Assembly (NCBI GenBank): GCA_905221605.1
Contig: CAJNDS010002272.1
Span: 112,501 to 176,500, forward strand
Source: Symbiodinium natans
Lineage: Eukaryota > Sar > Dinophyceae > Suessiales > Symbiodiniaceae
Reading direction: 5' to 3'
DNA length: 64,000 nucleotides
Shown: positions 10,969-20,219 of the stretch, piece by piece
Layout: every line of letters begins with the position of its first letter
Position numbering within the stretch: the stretch's first letter is position 1
Translations under genes and position numbers: made by a program
The notes under the pieces: model-generated
What the model was told of the DNA's origin: nothing
The model's input: the letters and a program-made list of their open reading frames with translations, nothing else
The model's database searches: none

Positions 10969-10973
10969 TAGGG
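10969..10973. other. Target-site duplication TAGGG (left)
   Basis: Five bases TAGGG before the left LTR. The same five follow the right LTR at 19,819-19,823. Because the target is a TTTAGGG array, the match alone is weak, but the 5-bp size fits copia-type integration. Confidence 0.6.
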
Positions 10974-11260
10974 TACGAGGGGACAACCAAGGAAGGAAAT
11001 CAACTCCCCTAATCGCCCTGAACTTATATTTCCCAGATCGAACCAAGAAACAACCAAGAACACGGATAAGAGCAACCCAGGGGGAAAGGAAAGGGGGAAG
11101 GAATCCACACCCTTACCAAACCCTAAGAACCCAGGCACTACTTTTTGAACTTGTGGCTTTCTGTTCAAGCCCATCTTGAGCCAAACATAGTTTACGGGTT
11201 CATTAACCCTTTCAACTTCCAACACTAACTCCTTTCTACAATACCAATTGCAGCTCCGCA
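10974..11260 (-). repeat. 3' LTR of the CCCH element
   Basis: Direct copy of 19,532-19,818. On the minus strand it starts TGCGGAGC and ends CCGTA, so it has the usual TG start but a TA rather than CA end. It differs from its partner at 10,978 and 10,983 (A versus G). Confidence 0.9.
11175..11197 (-). promoter_or_regulatory. Spliced-leader-like string in the 3' LTR
   Basis: On the minus strand this reads CCGTA, seven other bases, then TTTGGCTCAAG. The dinoflagellate spliced leader begins CCGTA and ends TTTTGGCTCAAG. The two blocks match with a changed and slightly longer middle. It is identical to 19,733-19,755. Confidence 0.4.
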
Positions 11261-11270
11261 CTCCCCCTGT
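11261..11270 (-). promoter_or_regulatory. Polypurine tract of the CCCH element
   Basis: Minus strand ACAGGGGGAG, directly before the TG of the 3' LTR: the expected site of plus-strand priming in an LTR retrotransposon. Confidence 0.7.
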
Positions 11271-11630
11271 CCTAGGATTTCCTAGGACACATTGGAGATG
11301 CAGGTCTTTTGGCCAAAAACTGCCATTAAGGCAGCAGCCAGCTGCTTGAAATGCAAGTTGTGGTTTAACGTCTTCCAGGACGGAATTATAGCACATTGGC
11401 TAACCTACTACCCATAGAGAATCTTTTTTCACCATGATCCTCTCATCACTGAAGACTCCTTGGCCTTCTTCACCACAAACCGTGGTCTTCGCTACGCGAA
11501 AAGCTACTGACTTCTACTATCAGGGATTTCCATACCCTTAATAGTAACCACCACATTGTCAGCACATTGGCTGTTCCAGCGCACCCGTCTCCAGAAAGAG
11601 AAAAACTATCCCTTCATCCATACCATCCAA
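11271..11630 (-). other. 3' untranslated stretch of the CCCH element
   Basis: About 360 bp between the third ORF and the polypurine tract. I see no conserved domain. The words CACATTGGCT at about 11,392 and 11,562 are repeated. Confidence 0.5.
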
Positions 11631-13925
11631 TCACTTCTTTTTCCGATTGTTGGCAATCTTGAGGTGAAGTTGCAGCAGAATATACTCCAGGTCCGAAACT
11701 GTAAGAACAGGATCCTGTACGCCCCTTTGAATTGAGGATACCAATCCTTCTCTCTTTGCGTCCTCAATCGCCCGGCAAGATTGACCCAGCTCTTCATTCG
11801 CAGTGGCAGACCCTGGTGCATCCGCATCAGATGGACGATCCTTTTCTTCAGGATCTTGCACCATTACCACCTCTTCTTTTTTGGGACTCTGACTTTTCTC
11901 CCTCTTCTTTGTCTTTCCACCGACATTTGACTTTGTGCGCGTCTTCGAGGATTTTTCCACTGCAGAAGCCACCACATTGGATGTTGATCCACCCTTCTCA
12001 ATGATCGTCGGCATCTTCTTCGGCTTTGGAACCATGAGAGTGTAAGGATCTTCGATAGCTGCAGCTTTCCTCTTCTTTTTTACCTTTTTCTTCTCTTCTT
12101 CAACGGCAACCTCCGTCTCCGAAGTCTCAACCACTCCTTTTTCGGCAGGAATATCCTTGCTGGACTCCCTTTCTAGGGATCTCTTTTTACCTCTTTTGGG
12201 ATCCTTTTCCTCTCCCAAATTGGCTCGCTCATACCATATCCTCAGGTCATTGACCCGTTCTTCCACCTCCGCGAGCGAAACCTCATACGACTTCACTACT
12301 TCGAGAAGTTCCAGCACGGTCAACATTTCAGTGGTCCACGAAACCCATACTTGATCCATTTGGTCAGCATCTCCAGTGAACTTCAGGAGTTTGAACAATG
12401 GGTCCGCCTCTGCTCGAGCCAAATCTGGCTTGCCACCGGACAGAAATGAAATCGCCTCCATCAACAGTTCCGTCATCTTGGTCTCTTCGTCATAAACCAT
12501 AAAATCCTCCTCATCATCATCGAACTGTTCAGGAGAGATCTCCTTTTCTCCACCATTTGCACCAGACTTTCTCCTTGGACCATCCCTTGGGGGCGTCCTT
12601 GGAGACCTTGGCCTCTGTTCTTCCAACGGAACACCATGCTCGAAGACACACCTGTCACCAAATCGACACTTCCCAGACCGAGCAAACTGGACGCACCTCA
12701 CACCAGTTGCATCATGCGAGAACCCACAATCCTTTCCAGCGAAACATTCTCTCCCTGCCACATAGTATTTGCACCAATACGAATGTAGCACCACATCATC
12801 TTCGGAATGGATGAATTTGCAGTCGTCACCAAATTTGCAGCGATCTTTCCCCTTGCCGAACCAATAGCAGAAACCCTTCTTCCTCTTCTCCAAGCGCTCT
12901 GCCTCATACCGGTCCATAGGGCGATTGTGCTCTACATGAACATTGCCATGTACCTGGGGACTGCTCCCTTCACCCGACGTGCTATCAGTATTTGGTGCTT
13001 GGAGTACAGCTGGCAAACCTGGCCTTGGTCCTACCACCTTCATGATCGGTTTTCCGCCAACTCCTGAGCCATGCTGAGACGATCCAAAAACATTGAACAT
13101 CTTCGTGAAGGCCTTTCTAGTGCCAATCTTCTGCACCCTTTTGATTGGACGTTTCATTGCTCCAACCTTGCATCCAGATGCGTTCAAACGACACAACCTC
13201 CTATAACCAACTCTATGTCCCTTCTTCCAAAGAGCCATAAGAATTTTAGAGGCAGTAACATTCTCCACCTCTACCTTTTCCAATGGTCCCTCACTTCCCG
13301 GAACAAACCCATCCATATCTGAAGACCTTTCCATCTTTTTTGACACCACTTCGTCGAGGTAGTCTTCCGAGATCCAGGGTAAGTTCCCCTTAGAGGAAGG
13401 ATTGTCATCATTATTTGGTCCTTCACCAGGATACCCTTTTGTGCTGTCAAAGATCTTACCAGTAGTGCGGCCCTGCATAGAGAAATTCGAAGCCACGCGG
13501 GAGTACACTGACCACAAGAAAATCCTTGTGTCGGCTAGTCTTGATGACCCACTGGATGTCTCCTCTTCTGGAGAAACTTCTGGCGCTTTGCCATCCCCTC
13601 CAGTGTCACCACTTGTCTCACCTCCAGCATCTTCAATGGGAATAAGGGATTCATTGTTCCCTTGATCAAGCACCGCGCCCTCTGGTCCTAGTACTTCCAG
13701 CACCGCTGTCGGAGGGTCCACCTCTTCATCAGCATCGTCGTCCATCCGTCTCCAGAGAGCCTCCAATTGGTCCGCACAAGTCGCCGCTTGAAGGAACTCC
13801 ATCAACCGAGCCCTCCCGCGCTGCCAGAGAAATTCCGAAACCATCACCGACCCTTGGGCTCCCAGATTCAGGAATGGGTGAACCATTTTGGCTACCCTCG
13901 CCATAAGTTCAATATGAACTTCCAT
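11631..13925 (-). CDS. Retroelement ORF3: triple CCCH zinc-finger protein (764 aa)
   Basis: Third ORF of the element. It has three CCCH zinc fingers in a row: C353-C363-C369-H373, C385-C394-C400-H404 and C411-C420-C426-H430, spacings typical of RNA-binding CCCH domains. An acidic region (FDDDEEDF) and lysine-rich, nuclear-signal-like runs (KKKVKKKRK) follow. The ATG at 13,925 lies inside the end of ORF2, 34 bp of overlap in a -1 frame. The frame is open upstream to about 13,980, so frameshifting or re-initiation is possible. No enzyme motif was found. A role in binding or packaging the element RNA is inferred from the fingers and the gag-like setting. Confidence 0.75.
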   Translation of the reverse strand: MEVHIELMARVAKMVHPFLNLGAQGSVMVSEFLWQRGRARLMEFLQAATCADQLEALWRRMDDDADEEVDPPTAVLEVLGPEGAVLDQGNNESLIPIEDAGGETSGDTGGDGKAPEVSPEEETSSGSSRLADTRIFLWSVYSRVASNFSMQGRTTGKIFDSTKGYPGEGPNNDDNPSSKGNLPWISEDYLDEVVSKKMERSSDMDGFVPGSEGPLEKVEVENVTASKILMALWKKGHRVGYRRLCRLNASGCKVGAMKRPIKRVQKIGTRKAFTKMFNVFGSSQHGSGVGGKPIMKVVGPRPGLPAVLQAPNTDSTSGEGSSPQVHGNVHVEHNRPMDRYEAERLEKRKKGFCYWFGKGKDRCKFGDDCKFIHSEDDVVLHSYWCKYYVAGRECFAGKDCGFSHDATGVRCVQFARSGKCRFGDRCVFEHGVPLEEQRPRSPRTPPRDGPRRKSGANGGEKEISPEQFDDDEEDFMVYDEETKMTELLMEAISFLSGGKPDLARAEADPLFKLLKFTGDADQMDQVWVSWTTEMLTVLELLEVVKSYEVSLAEVEERVNDLRIWYERANLGEEKDPKRGKKRSLERESSKDIPAEKGVVETSETEVAVEEEKKKVKKKRKAAAIEDPYTLMVPKPKKMPTIIEKGGSTSNVVASAVEKSSKTRTKSNVGGKTKKREKSQSPKKEEVVMVQDPEEKDRPSDADAPGSATANEELGQSCRAIEDAKREGLVSSIQRGVQDPVLTVSDLEYILLQLHLKIANNRKKK

Positions 13926-16381
13926 GCCTGGACTGCGGCTCCAATCATAGGCATTGCCTCCATAGCAGTTCCAAACTTGTCAGTATTCTTGAATTCCCCT
14001 TCCAGACCAGGAGACAACAAGGCACCCATCACTGAAAGAGGATAATTCCCCACCGCCGGCAAGCACGGGTTGTCATGGAACGAATGATGCAGGTCAGTAT
14101 AATGTCCTTGATCTCTCCTTTGAAAAAGGAGTGCTCCAGTCCCTAGCTGGGCATTCATTTCATCCACTTGAACCATTTCAGCACATATCCTCTGTGCCAT
14201 GTACGCCATTGCTGGCCAGACGGAACGATCGGTAAGACCGCGACGCATAACCCAATCAGTTGTTGGCGACTGAATCAGCGTCCTTGGATCATACACCAGA
14301 ACAACCATCGCACCGTCACCCATTGACTGATCAGCATCGTCCTCCAGTGCCAGGTTCTCATCCTGTTCGCTTGCACCCTCGGATGACATGCTAATAACCA
14401 AATTTCGATCCATCTTATTGGACCCTTTTTGGCAGTCTCTTTGCCCCACCGGCAACTTGCCAACTGCAACCTTCCAATAAATCCGAGTCAGAAGGCCTTT
14501 AACCAGCAATTGCTGAAGGTCACTCCTCACCGGACCACCATCCAATATCTTCGCATCATCACCACGGAGGTCATTGCTCCCACCTTCTCCTTCTTTTTGG
14601 TCAGTCTCCTCGCCAGAAATCTGTACTGCTCCTTCCGGCGCCGTCTCCTGTCCAGCCACTTCTTGCCCAGGAAGAACTTGAGCGCTTTCAGAGACATTCA
14701 CCTGTCCAGCAACACCTTGCCCAGGTAAAACCTCATCCGTGGAGCCCACCGCCAGCGAACCAACCATAACTGAACCATCCCTTGCTCTTTTTTGAGACCG
14801 TTCAGCTCGACGAGAAGGTTGTGGTAGCGAAAAAACTTGTGAAGTCACTTCTTGGCGGGTCTCCCCCCGCGACGCTTTGTCGCGCCCTTCGCCAAGGTGA
14901 ACCGATTTTTTCGGCCCGTCATTGGAGCCTGAAGAACCACTTTGCGGAACATTGCCACGATTCGCAGTTCTCTCTGAATCCCTTTCTTGCAAAAAGATTT
15001 CCTTCAGGCGTTGTACGGCATTGGTCTCCTCTTCGCTTGAATCGCTTGAGGAAGCGGCATACGAGACCAAAGCCTCCGCCTGTTCATCATCATCCACCAC
15101 ATCTGCCCACGCTCTGCTGAACCGATACGACAACCCACCACGAGGCTTCAGTTCCAGTGGCTTCGGCTTTTCCACCACTTCCGCCGGTTGCACTCGTCGT
15201 TGTGACCGAGAGCGTGGCACCTGTCGCACCTGTTTTTTGTCCAGCAAGGGCCTTCCCCTTCTCACAGGGTTTGATCTTGACCGATACTTTTTTGTTGGTG
15301 GATTCACCGGCGGCATTCCAACTCCCACCAACCGCAGCTTCTGTACGCACAACGGAGACCTCTGCGCAAGCGTCCAACCATCACGGTACCTGACCTTATC
15401 AAAAAGCTCCCGATAGGAGCCTCTCGGCATAGTTTTTGCACCGGAGTCTTCAGCTTCACGCACCTGAGTGAGGGTTCGCACCGCCGCTCTTCCAGTCCCT
15501 TTGTTCCCAGAAGATTGTTGTACCCGTACAGATGCATCAGAAGGAACTGCCTTTTCCGGTCCTCCCGGCCGATATCGGACATCACCAACCAATTGCAGAA
15601 TTTTGCATGCGGTCACTTTGTTGATCCCTTTGTCAACCAAATCTTCCACAAAGATGAACTCTTGCAAGTCCGACACATTGGTCACACCAAGCGTAATCAT
15701 CACCTCACTTACATGAGGGGTATACACCCACAGGTGTGCGTTGCGAGCCATCCAATTTTCAATTGGCTCCTCCGGATTTTGAAGCTGAGTACCAGTGGAT
15801 GCAGCCACTGAATTCTTTTGTTCATCAGCTTCTGCTTCATCCAGAGTACCTTTTTCACCATCTTTTTGTGACACATTGGTCATTTGCAGTGCTTTCGGTG
15901 CCGAGGATGAGGAAGATTCAGCTCCCCCACTTGCAGGCGGCTGAAACGTGCTTCTATCCGTAATCTCCCATCCTCTCTCTTTTTCAAACCGGACCTGATT
16001 GGCCACCTGTACCAAGTGTTTCAGGAGCGACAGCCGCTCCTCTGACATCTCGTCATGGGAGTACTTGCAGAAATTTAACCCTTTCCGGCAACGTCCTCGG
16101 AGGTAATAATCGAAACAGCAATTGTGGAACCCTGCGTCCCTTAGTGACTTCCTGGAAGCATTGTCCCAAGATTTGCCGGGCTCCCAAGTCCCTTCCAATG
16201 CTATGTCATCGTTGTGAAGGTACCTGCATGCAGTCCCATATTTACAACCACCTTGATTGTAATACAGACACAGCCGACCTTTTGGCTCACCCGACGTAGG
16301 CTCACCCTTTGATGCACCTTTGCCAAAATTGTACTTGGCCCGGAAGGCTAAATCCTCCCGCTCCTGCTGTGCCTCATCCAC
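13892..16381 (-). CDS. Retroelement ORF2: CCCH zinc-finger protein (829 aa plus an upstream open stretch)
   Basis: Two CCCH fingers lie near the N-terminus: C38-C46-C52-H56 and C89-C98-C105-H109. A stretch around residues 215-270 (NVSDLQEFIFVEDLVDKGI...) has the look of a SAM-like helical domain, weakly supported. The rest is low-complexity and charged. The first in-frame codon used here is a GTG at 16,381. The frame is open without interruption back to the TAA of ORF1 (16,478-16,480), the same frame, so ORF1 and ORF2 are separated only by one stop codon. ORF2 may be made by readthrough or may be half of a nonsense-mutated polyprotein. Confidence 0.72.
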   Translation of the reverse strand: MDEAQQEREDLAFRAKYNFGKGASKGEPTSGEPKGRLCLYYNQGGCKYGTACRYLHNDDIALEGTWEPGKSWDNASRKSLRDAGFHNCCFDYYLRGRCRKGLNFCKYSHDEMSEERLSLLKHLVQVANQVRFEKERGWEITDRSTFQPPASGGAESSSSSAPKALQMTNVSQKDGEKGTLDEAEADEQKNSVAASTGTQLQNPEEPIENWMARNAHLWVYTPHVSEVMITLGVTNVSDLQEFIFVEDLVDKGINKVTACKILQLVGDVRYRPGGPEKAVPSDASVRVQQSSGNKGTGRAAVRTLTQVREAEDSGAKTMPRGSYRELFDKVRYRDGWTLAQRSPLCVQKLRLVGVGMPPVNPPTKKYRSRSNPVRRGRPLLDKKQVRQVPRSRSQRRVQPAEVVEKPKPLELKPRGGLSYRFSRAWADVVDDDEQAEALVSYAASSSDSSEEETNAVQRLKEIFLQERDSERTANRGNVPQSGSSGSNDGPKKSVHLGEGRDKASRGETRQEVTSQVFSLPQPSRRAERSQKRARDGSVMVGSLAVGSTDEVLPGQGVAGQVNVSESAQVLPGQEVAGQETAPEGAVQISGEETDQKEGEGGSNDLRGDDAKILDGGPVRSDLQQLLVKGLLTRIYWKVAVGKLPVGQRDCQKGSNKMDRNLVISMSSEGASEQDENLALEDDADQSMGDGAMVVLVYDPRTLIQSPTTDWVMRRGLTDRSVWPAMAYMAQRICAEMVQVDEMNAQLGTGALLFQRRDQGHYTDLHHSFHDNPCLPAVGNYPLSVMGALLSPGLEGEFKNTDKFGTAMEAMPMIGAAVQAWKFILNLWRG

Positions 16382-16477
16382 TGTACCTTCCTCTGTGGGA
16401 GGGTCACCGATGTTCCCATCCTCATCATCAGCTTCTTGGCTATTCTTTGGATCAGTTGACCCTCCTCCTGGCCAACC

Positions 16478-19276
16478 TTAACTATAAGGACGATGCTCAT
16501 AGGAACACTCATCACCATTGCGACACCTTCCCCGATTGAAGAACTTGCACAGCTTGCTGTAACCAGGTGACAACACAGTCTTTGGTGTCATGTAAGCCTT
16601 TTTGTACTGGTCAGGGTCCATGTAGGCTTCCATTGGCTTGTTCTCCCTTTTGCTCATGGATTGCACTGCACCATCAAGCTCCTGCAAAAATAGCTTGGTG
16701 TCCAACCAAAGCGCGTTCCAAAACTCATCTTCCCCTTGATTCAGCACCGTTGCCACCGCTTCACCCACAACTGGTCGAGAAAATCTCCTTTTTTTGCATG
16801 CCAGTTCGAAAAGCGCGTTGTGGTACTGTTTTCGGGAAAAAGTGGTTAACTTCCCCAAGCCTGTGCTTTCTGTACCATCAGGCTTCCAACCACCATTTTG
16901 CAAGATGCCATACGCGCGCCGAGCTTCCGCATTGAGGAATGCCTGATCTGCAACACACTCCTGTAAATCTTCCATCGGGCGACCCAACAGCATCCCTGTA
17001 ATTTTGCCAACATAGGCTTCCTCTTCGTTTCCATTCTCCAGAAGAGCTTTGTAGATCTTTTCTCCATAAAGTTGTCTTTCTTCTCGTTCTTCAGAGGATA
17101 ACTCCTGTACCACAAGCTCCTCATCGGATTGCTCTTCCTCCTGTTTCCGGTCCCATTGAGCGTTGGAATCTCGGTACCACTGACCAACATACCATGAATT
17201 CGTCCACCACGTACTCCAGCCGCTGGGTTTCCACTTCCGCAGCGTTGAGGAAGAGTCCTCCACGTCCTCTTCCAAAACCAGAAAGGTGTCCAAGATTATG
17301 GTACCATCATCTTCCACTAGTTTCACTGTTCCATTGACAGTATCACCAAATCTGAAATGACACGTATTGTTCCCTTCTGCAGGAATCAATACATTCAAAT
17401 CACCAAGGTCCAAAAAGGCTCCATACCCATTGATGCAGCGCACTAGACCCATGATCTCATCTCCCTCTTGATAGCAATGTGTCCCAGGTGATTCCAAGGC
17501 TCCCGCTCGGGGCACTTTCTTTGCGTGCTCTTCAGAAACCACCTCTGTATCATCGGCTCCTGGCGCATCCTTTGTTTTCACCTTTGAGTCACACTGCTCG
17601 TCCTGCTCCACGAGTCCCACAAGCTCATCTTTTTTGTGCTCCTGGACTTCAGGACCTCCCTTTTTCTCCGCCAAAGGCTTTGCCTCATCTGCTGTAATTC
17701 GCTCGGTGTCGACTTCCGGCGAACTTCCAGACGGCAACACTTCTCCCTTCATGGGAGTGGACCCATCATTGGAGTCCTTTGTCACACCTTCTGCAGCAGG
17801 CAAATCTTCCTCCACTGCAGGGCAATTGAGTCGATCATCCACGGCAGGCACGCTTTCTTCCACCGCAGGCTCCTTTGGTTCCATGGCTTCCAAAGGAGAA
17901 TTTCCACCATCGTTGACCACAGCTGCCTCATTGGCTCCGGTGTAGCCCTTGTCATTTCGTTCCTCGCGGCTAACTTCAGGTTGCACCAGTGCGTCCACCT
18001 GTGAACCTCCATCATCAGCTGCTGCGGAGACCTGCGCCCCATTGTTGCAGTCGCCCGTGGAACGTAACACCATATGCACCTCAACCCGTGCTTCCTTCGC
18101 ACTCCAGGTAATATCTGGCGCATCGACCCGCGCATCATTGGCGCTCCAGGCCTCATTTTTCAGATCTTCTGTGTCTCCAGCTATTCCAGAAGCTTCTTTT
18201 TCCCTTTGAATGGCAGGAACCTTGGCACCAAACGAAGAGACCTCCTCAGTCGCAACACACGACCTTTTCCCTCCGTCTTCCAAATCTCCAGGACCACATT
18301 CCTGAACGACAGGTACCACATCCACCACTCGATCTTCTGCAGCCGACACAGTTCCGATCTCCACATTGGGAATCTTTTCTTCTGGACCTACCGATTCCAC
18401 CGCTGCCACACCCTCAGAAAGTGCTCCCATTCCTTCCCGATCCAGATGTTGAGCTCCAGCGATGTCTGTTCGGTTTCCAGGAATCTCCTCCTCATCAGGA
18501 GAACCCGAGGTCGGGGCGTCACCACCAGCCCTAGGACCGCTATCCCTGATAGTAGAGGAAAAATCTTTTTCACCTAAACTATTTACACTACCCTGGAATG
18601 CCCTCGTAGACTCAGTCTTCGGAGTAGAGGATGAAGAATCCAGTGCCGCCTCCATTTCCAGCTCATTGCCCGAAGGAGACCCAACCACCTCGTCACTCTT
18701 CATCTTTTCACCTACCACCGGCAATGTCCACTTGCTTTCCTGCGTATCCAGGCAGTAATAATATTGTCTCCCATCCTCATGGAGGTGCCATTCCCACGTT
18801 GTCCCATCGCACGCTTTGATCAGATGCTCGTCTTTCCGAAAACCATCCCTTTCAGAGACCTGTCGCATCTCGTCCTCTTCTTCGGACAACTGTCGCAACC
18901 TCTCAGCCTCCATCTGTAGGATCTCCTCCTCCCCCATGGCGTATCCAGCAGCAGGTGCAGCTTCAAAGCTGTCCGCACCCTTCTGTTCATGACCGCTTCC
19001 ACCACCTTGGGAACTCGAAGATGGATCCCTTTTGATCTTGTTCAGAGGCCTCCTGGCCGCTTGCAGCACTTCTCCAATCAGATCGGTCTGAGACTCTTGG
19101 TCTACCATTCGACCCGAAGTCGAAGACGACGGCTGATACCCGTGTTTGTGCAACACTCGTAAAACAGTCACCTCCATTTCACGATCTATACCACCAGTCG
19201 CGTCCCAGTTCCTTTTCTCACCAGGCTTTGGCGATACAGAAACAGCACGTCCTTCAGCTTCAGCATTGCTAACCAT
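16478..19276 (-). CDS. Retroelement ORF1: WW, S1-like and CCCH protein (932 aa)
   Basis: First long ORF after the 5' LTR, starting at an ATG. Domains in order: a WW domain at about residues 161-186 (TWEWHLHEDGRQYYY..., final W183 and P186); a long acidic, low-complexity middle; an S1-like RNA-binding fold at about 600-665 (EIMGLVRCINGYGAFLDLG, then VLIPAEG and GDTVNGTV); and a C-terminal CCCH finger C910-C918-C924-H928. WW domains bind proline-rich peptides; S1 and CCCH bind RNA. A second open frame at 19,497-19,186 (LEEVIPGAEEHLEEALVAES) suggests coding begins further upstream with a frameshift. The stop is TAA. Confidence 0.75.
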   Translation of the reverse strand: MVSNAEAEGRAVSVSPKPGEKRNWDATGGIDREMEVTVLRVLHKHGYQPSSSTSGRMVDQESQTDLIGEVLQAARRPLNKIKRDPSSSSQGGGSGHEQKGADSFEAAPAAGYAMGEEEILQMEAERLRQLSEEEDEMRQVSERDGFRKDEHLIKACDGTTWEWHLHEDGRQYYYCLDTQESKWTLPVVGEKMKSDEVVGSPSGNELEMEAALDSSSSTPKTESTRAFQGSVNSLGEKDFSSTIRDSGPRAGGDAPTSGSPDEEEIPGNRTDIAGAQHLDREGMGALSEGVAAVESVGPEEKIPNVEIGTVSAAEDRVVDVVPVVQECGPGDLEDGGKRSCVATEEVSSFGAKVPAIQREKEASGIAGDTEDLKNEAWSANDARVDAPDITWSAKEARVEVHMVLRSTGDCNNGAQVSAAADDGGSQVDALVQPEVSREERNDKGYTGANEAAVVNDGGNSPLEAMEPKEPAVEESVPAVDDRLNCPAVEEDLPAAEGVTKDSNDGSTPMKGEVLPSGSSPEVDTERITADEAKPLAEKKGGPEVQEHKKDELVGLVEQDEQCDSKVKTKDAPGADDTEVVSEEHAKKVPRAGALESPGTHCYQEGDEIMGLVRCINGYGAFLDLGDLNVLIPAEGNNTCHFRFGDTVNGTVKLVEDDGTIILDTFLVLEEDVEDSSSTLRKWKPSGWSTWWTNSWYVGQWYRDSNAQWDRKQEEEQSDEELVVQELSSEEREERQLYGEKIYKALLENGNEEEAYVGKITGMLLGRPMEDLQECVADQAFLNAEARRAYGILQNGGWKPDGTESTGLGKLTTFSRKQYHNALFELACKKRRFSRPVVGEAVATVLNQGEDEFWNALWLDTKLFLQELDGAVQSMSKRENKPMEAYMDPDQYKKAYMTPKTVLSPGYSKLCKFFNRGRCRNGDECSYEHRPYS

Positions 19277-19518
19277 ATCCCATTGGGATTCATACCCACA
19301 TTGGGGCTTTCTGCAACCAAGGCCTCTTCCAGATGTTCTTCAGCGCCGGGAATCACCTCTTCCAACACCGATCTTTCACCCAGAGACTCAGCTGCACCAT
19401 TTCCAGCTCCACCATCTTGTCCACCATCCGAGGCAAGTTGGAGCCATCGCTTCGGAGAAGGCATTGCTTCTTGATCCCAAAAACCTTGAAAGAACACTTA
19501 ACCGCAGGGAACCTAATT

Positions 19519-19531
19519 TGGGCTCATAACC
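19519..19531 (-). promoter_or_regulatory. Primer-binding site of the CCCH element
   Basis: Minus strand GGTTATGAGCCCA directly after the 5' LTR. It is complementary to UGGGCUCAUAACC, the anticodon arm of initiator tRNA-Met. Copia of Drosophila is known to prime from this internal part of the tRNA. The same 13 bases follow the 5' LTR of the copia element at 48,033. Confidence 0.7.
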
Positions 19532-19818
19532 TACGGGGGGGCAACCAAGGAAGGAAATCAACTCCCCTAATCGCCCTGAACTTATATTTCCCAGATCGAA
19601 CCAAGAAACAACCAAGAACACGGATAAGAGCAACCCAGGGGGAAAGGAAAGGGGGAAGGAATCCACACCCTTACCAAACCCTAAGAACCCAGGCACTACT
19701 TTTTGAACTTGTGGCTTTCTGTTCAAGCCCATCTTGAGCCAAACATAGTTTACGGGTTCATTAACCCTTTCAACTTCCAACACTAACTCCTTTCTACAAT
19801 ACCAATTGCAGCTCCGCA
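19532..19818 (-). repeat. 5' LTR of the CCCH element
   Basis: 287-bp direct copy of 10,974-11,260. It ends next to the initiator-tRNA-like primer site. It contains the spliced-leader-like string at 19,733-19,755. Confidence 0.9.
19733..19755 (-). promoter_or_regulatory. Spliced-leader-like string in the 5' LTR
   Basis: Minus strand CCGTA, seven bases, TTTGGCTCAAG, followed by ATGGGC. See the matching copy at 11,175. In a 5' LTR this could mark the junction left by a trans-spliced RNA copied back into DNA. Confidence 0.4.
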
Positions 19819-19823
19819 TAGGG
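19819..19823. other. Target-site duplication TAGGG (right)
   Basis: Matches 10,969-10,973. Confidence 0.6.
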
Positions 19824-20215
19824 TTTAGGGTTTACTTGTTTGGGGTGCGTGCGCTGTTTCAGGGCGAAAGTGGCGCGGTTTTGGTGGTGCTAAAATGTAA
19901 GATATGCCCGAAACCCTACGCCCTAAGCCAAGACGACTCCACCGTGACACGCACCCCTATACAGGCCCCTGACACCCCAAAACCTTAAAATCCTAAACGC
20001 CCTAGACATGAAGCCCTATGACCCCTCAAAGCCCTACAACCCTTAACGCCCTAAAACCCTTAAAGCCCTAACGCTCTAAAATCCTTAAACCCTGCACTCT
20101 GACACCCTAAACCCTTCAAGCCTCAACCCCCTCAAGCCCCTAAAACCCCTAAACCCCAGCGGCTTCCCCCCAAACCCCCTAAACCCTAAACCCCGACACC
20201 CCTAGCCCCGAATCC
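19824..20215. repeat. Degenerate CCCTAAA-like sequence
   Basis: Diverged telomere-like words (CCCTTAAA, CCCTAAAAC, CCCCTAAA) mixed with other sequence. No gene seen. Confidence 0.6.
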
Positions 20216-20219
20216 CGAG

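Larger units (their letters stand above)
10974..19818 (-). mobile_element. Non-autonomous LTR retroelement carrying three CCCH-finger ORFs
   Basis: A full-length LTR element on the minus strand, 8,845 bp. The 287-bp LTRs are at 19,532-19,818 (5') and 10,974-11,260 (3') and differ at only two positions by eye. Next to the 5' LTR is GGTTATGAGCCCA, which matches the anticodon arm of initiator tRNA-Met as in copia half-tRNA priming. Next to the 3' LTR is a purine tract ACAGGGGGAG. The interior holds three long ORFs with CCCH fingers, WW and S1-like domains, but no protease, integrase, reverse transcriptase or RNase H motif. It therefore seems to rely on enzymes supplied in trans. It is inserted in a TTTAGGG array. 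Confidence 0.85.

Noticed and set aside
10968-11396. 142-codon minus-strand frame across the 3' LTR
   Set aside because: It runs through the LTR and primer region and its second half is identical to the frame at 19,388-19,819, so it reflects the LTR copy rather than a gene.
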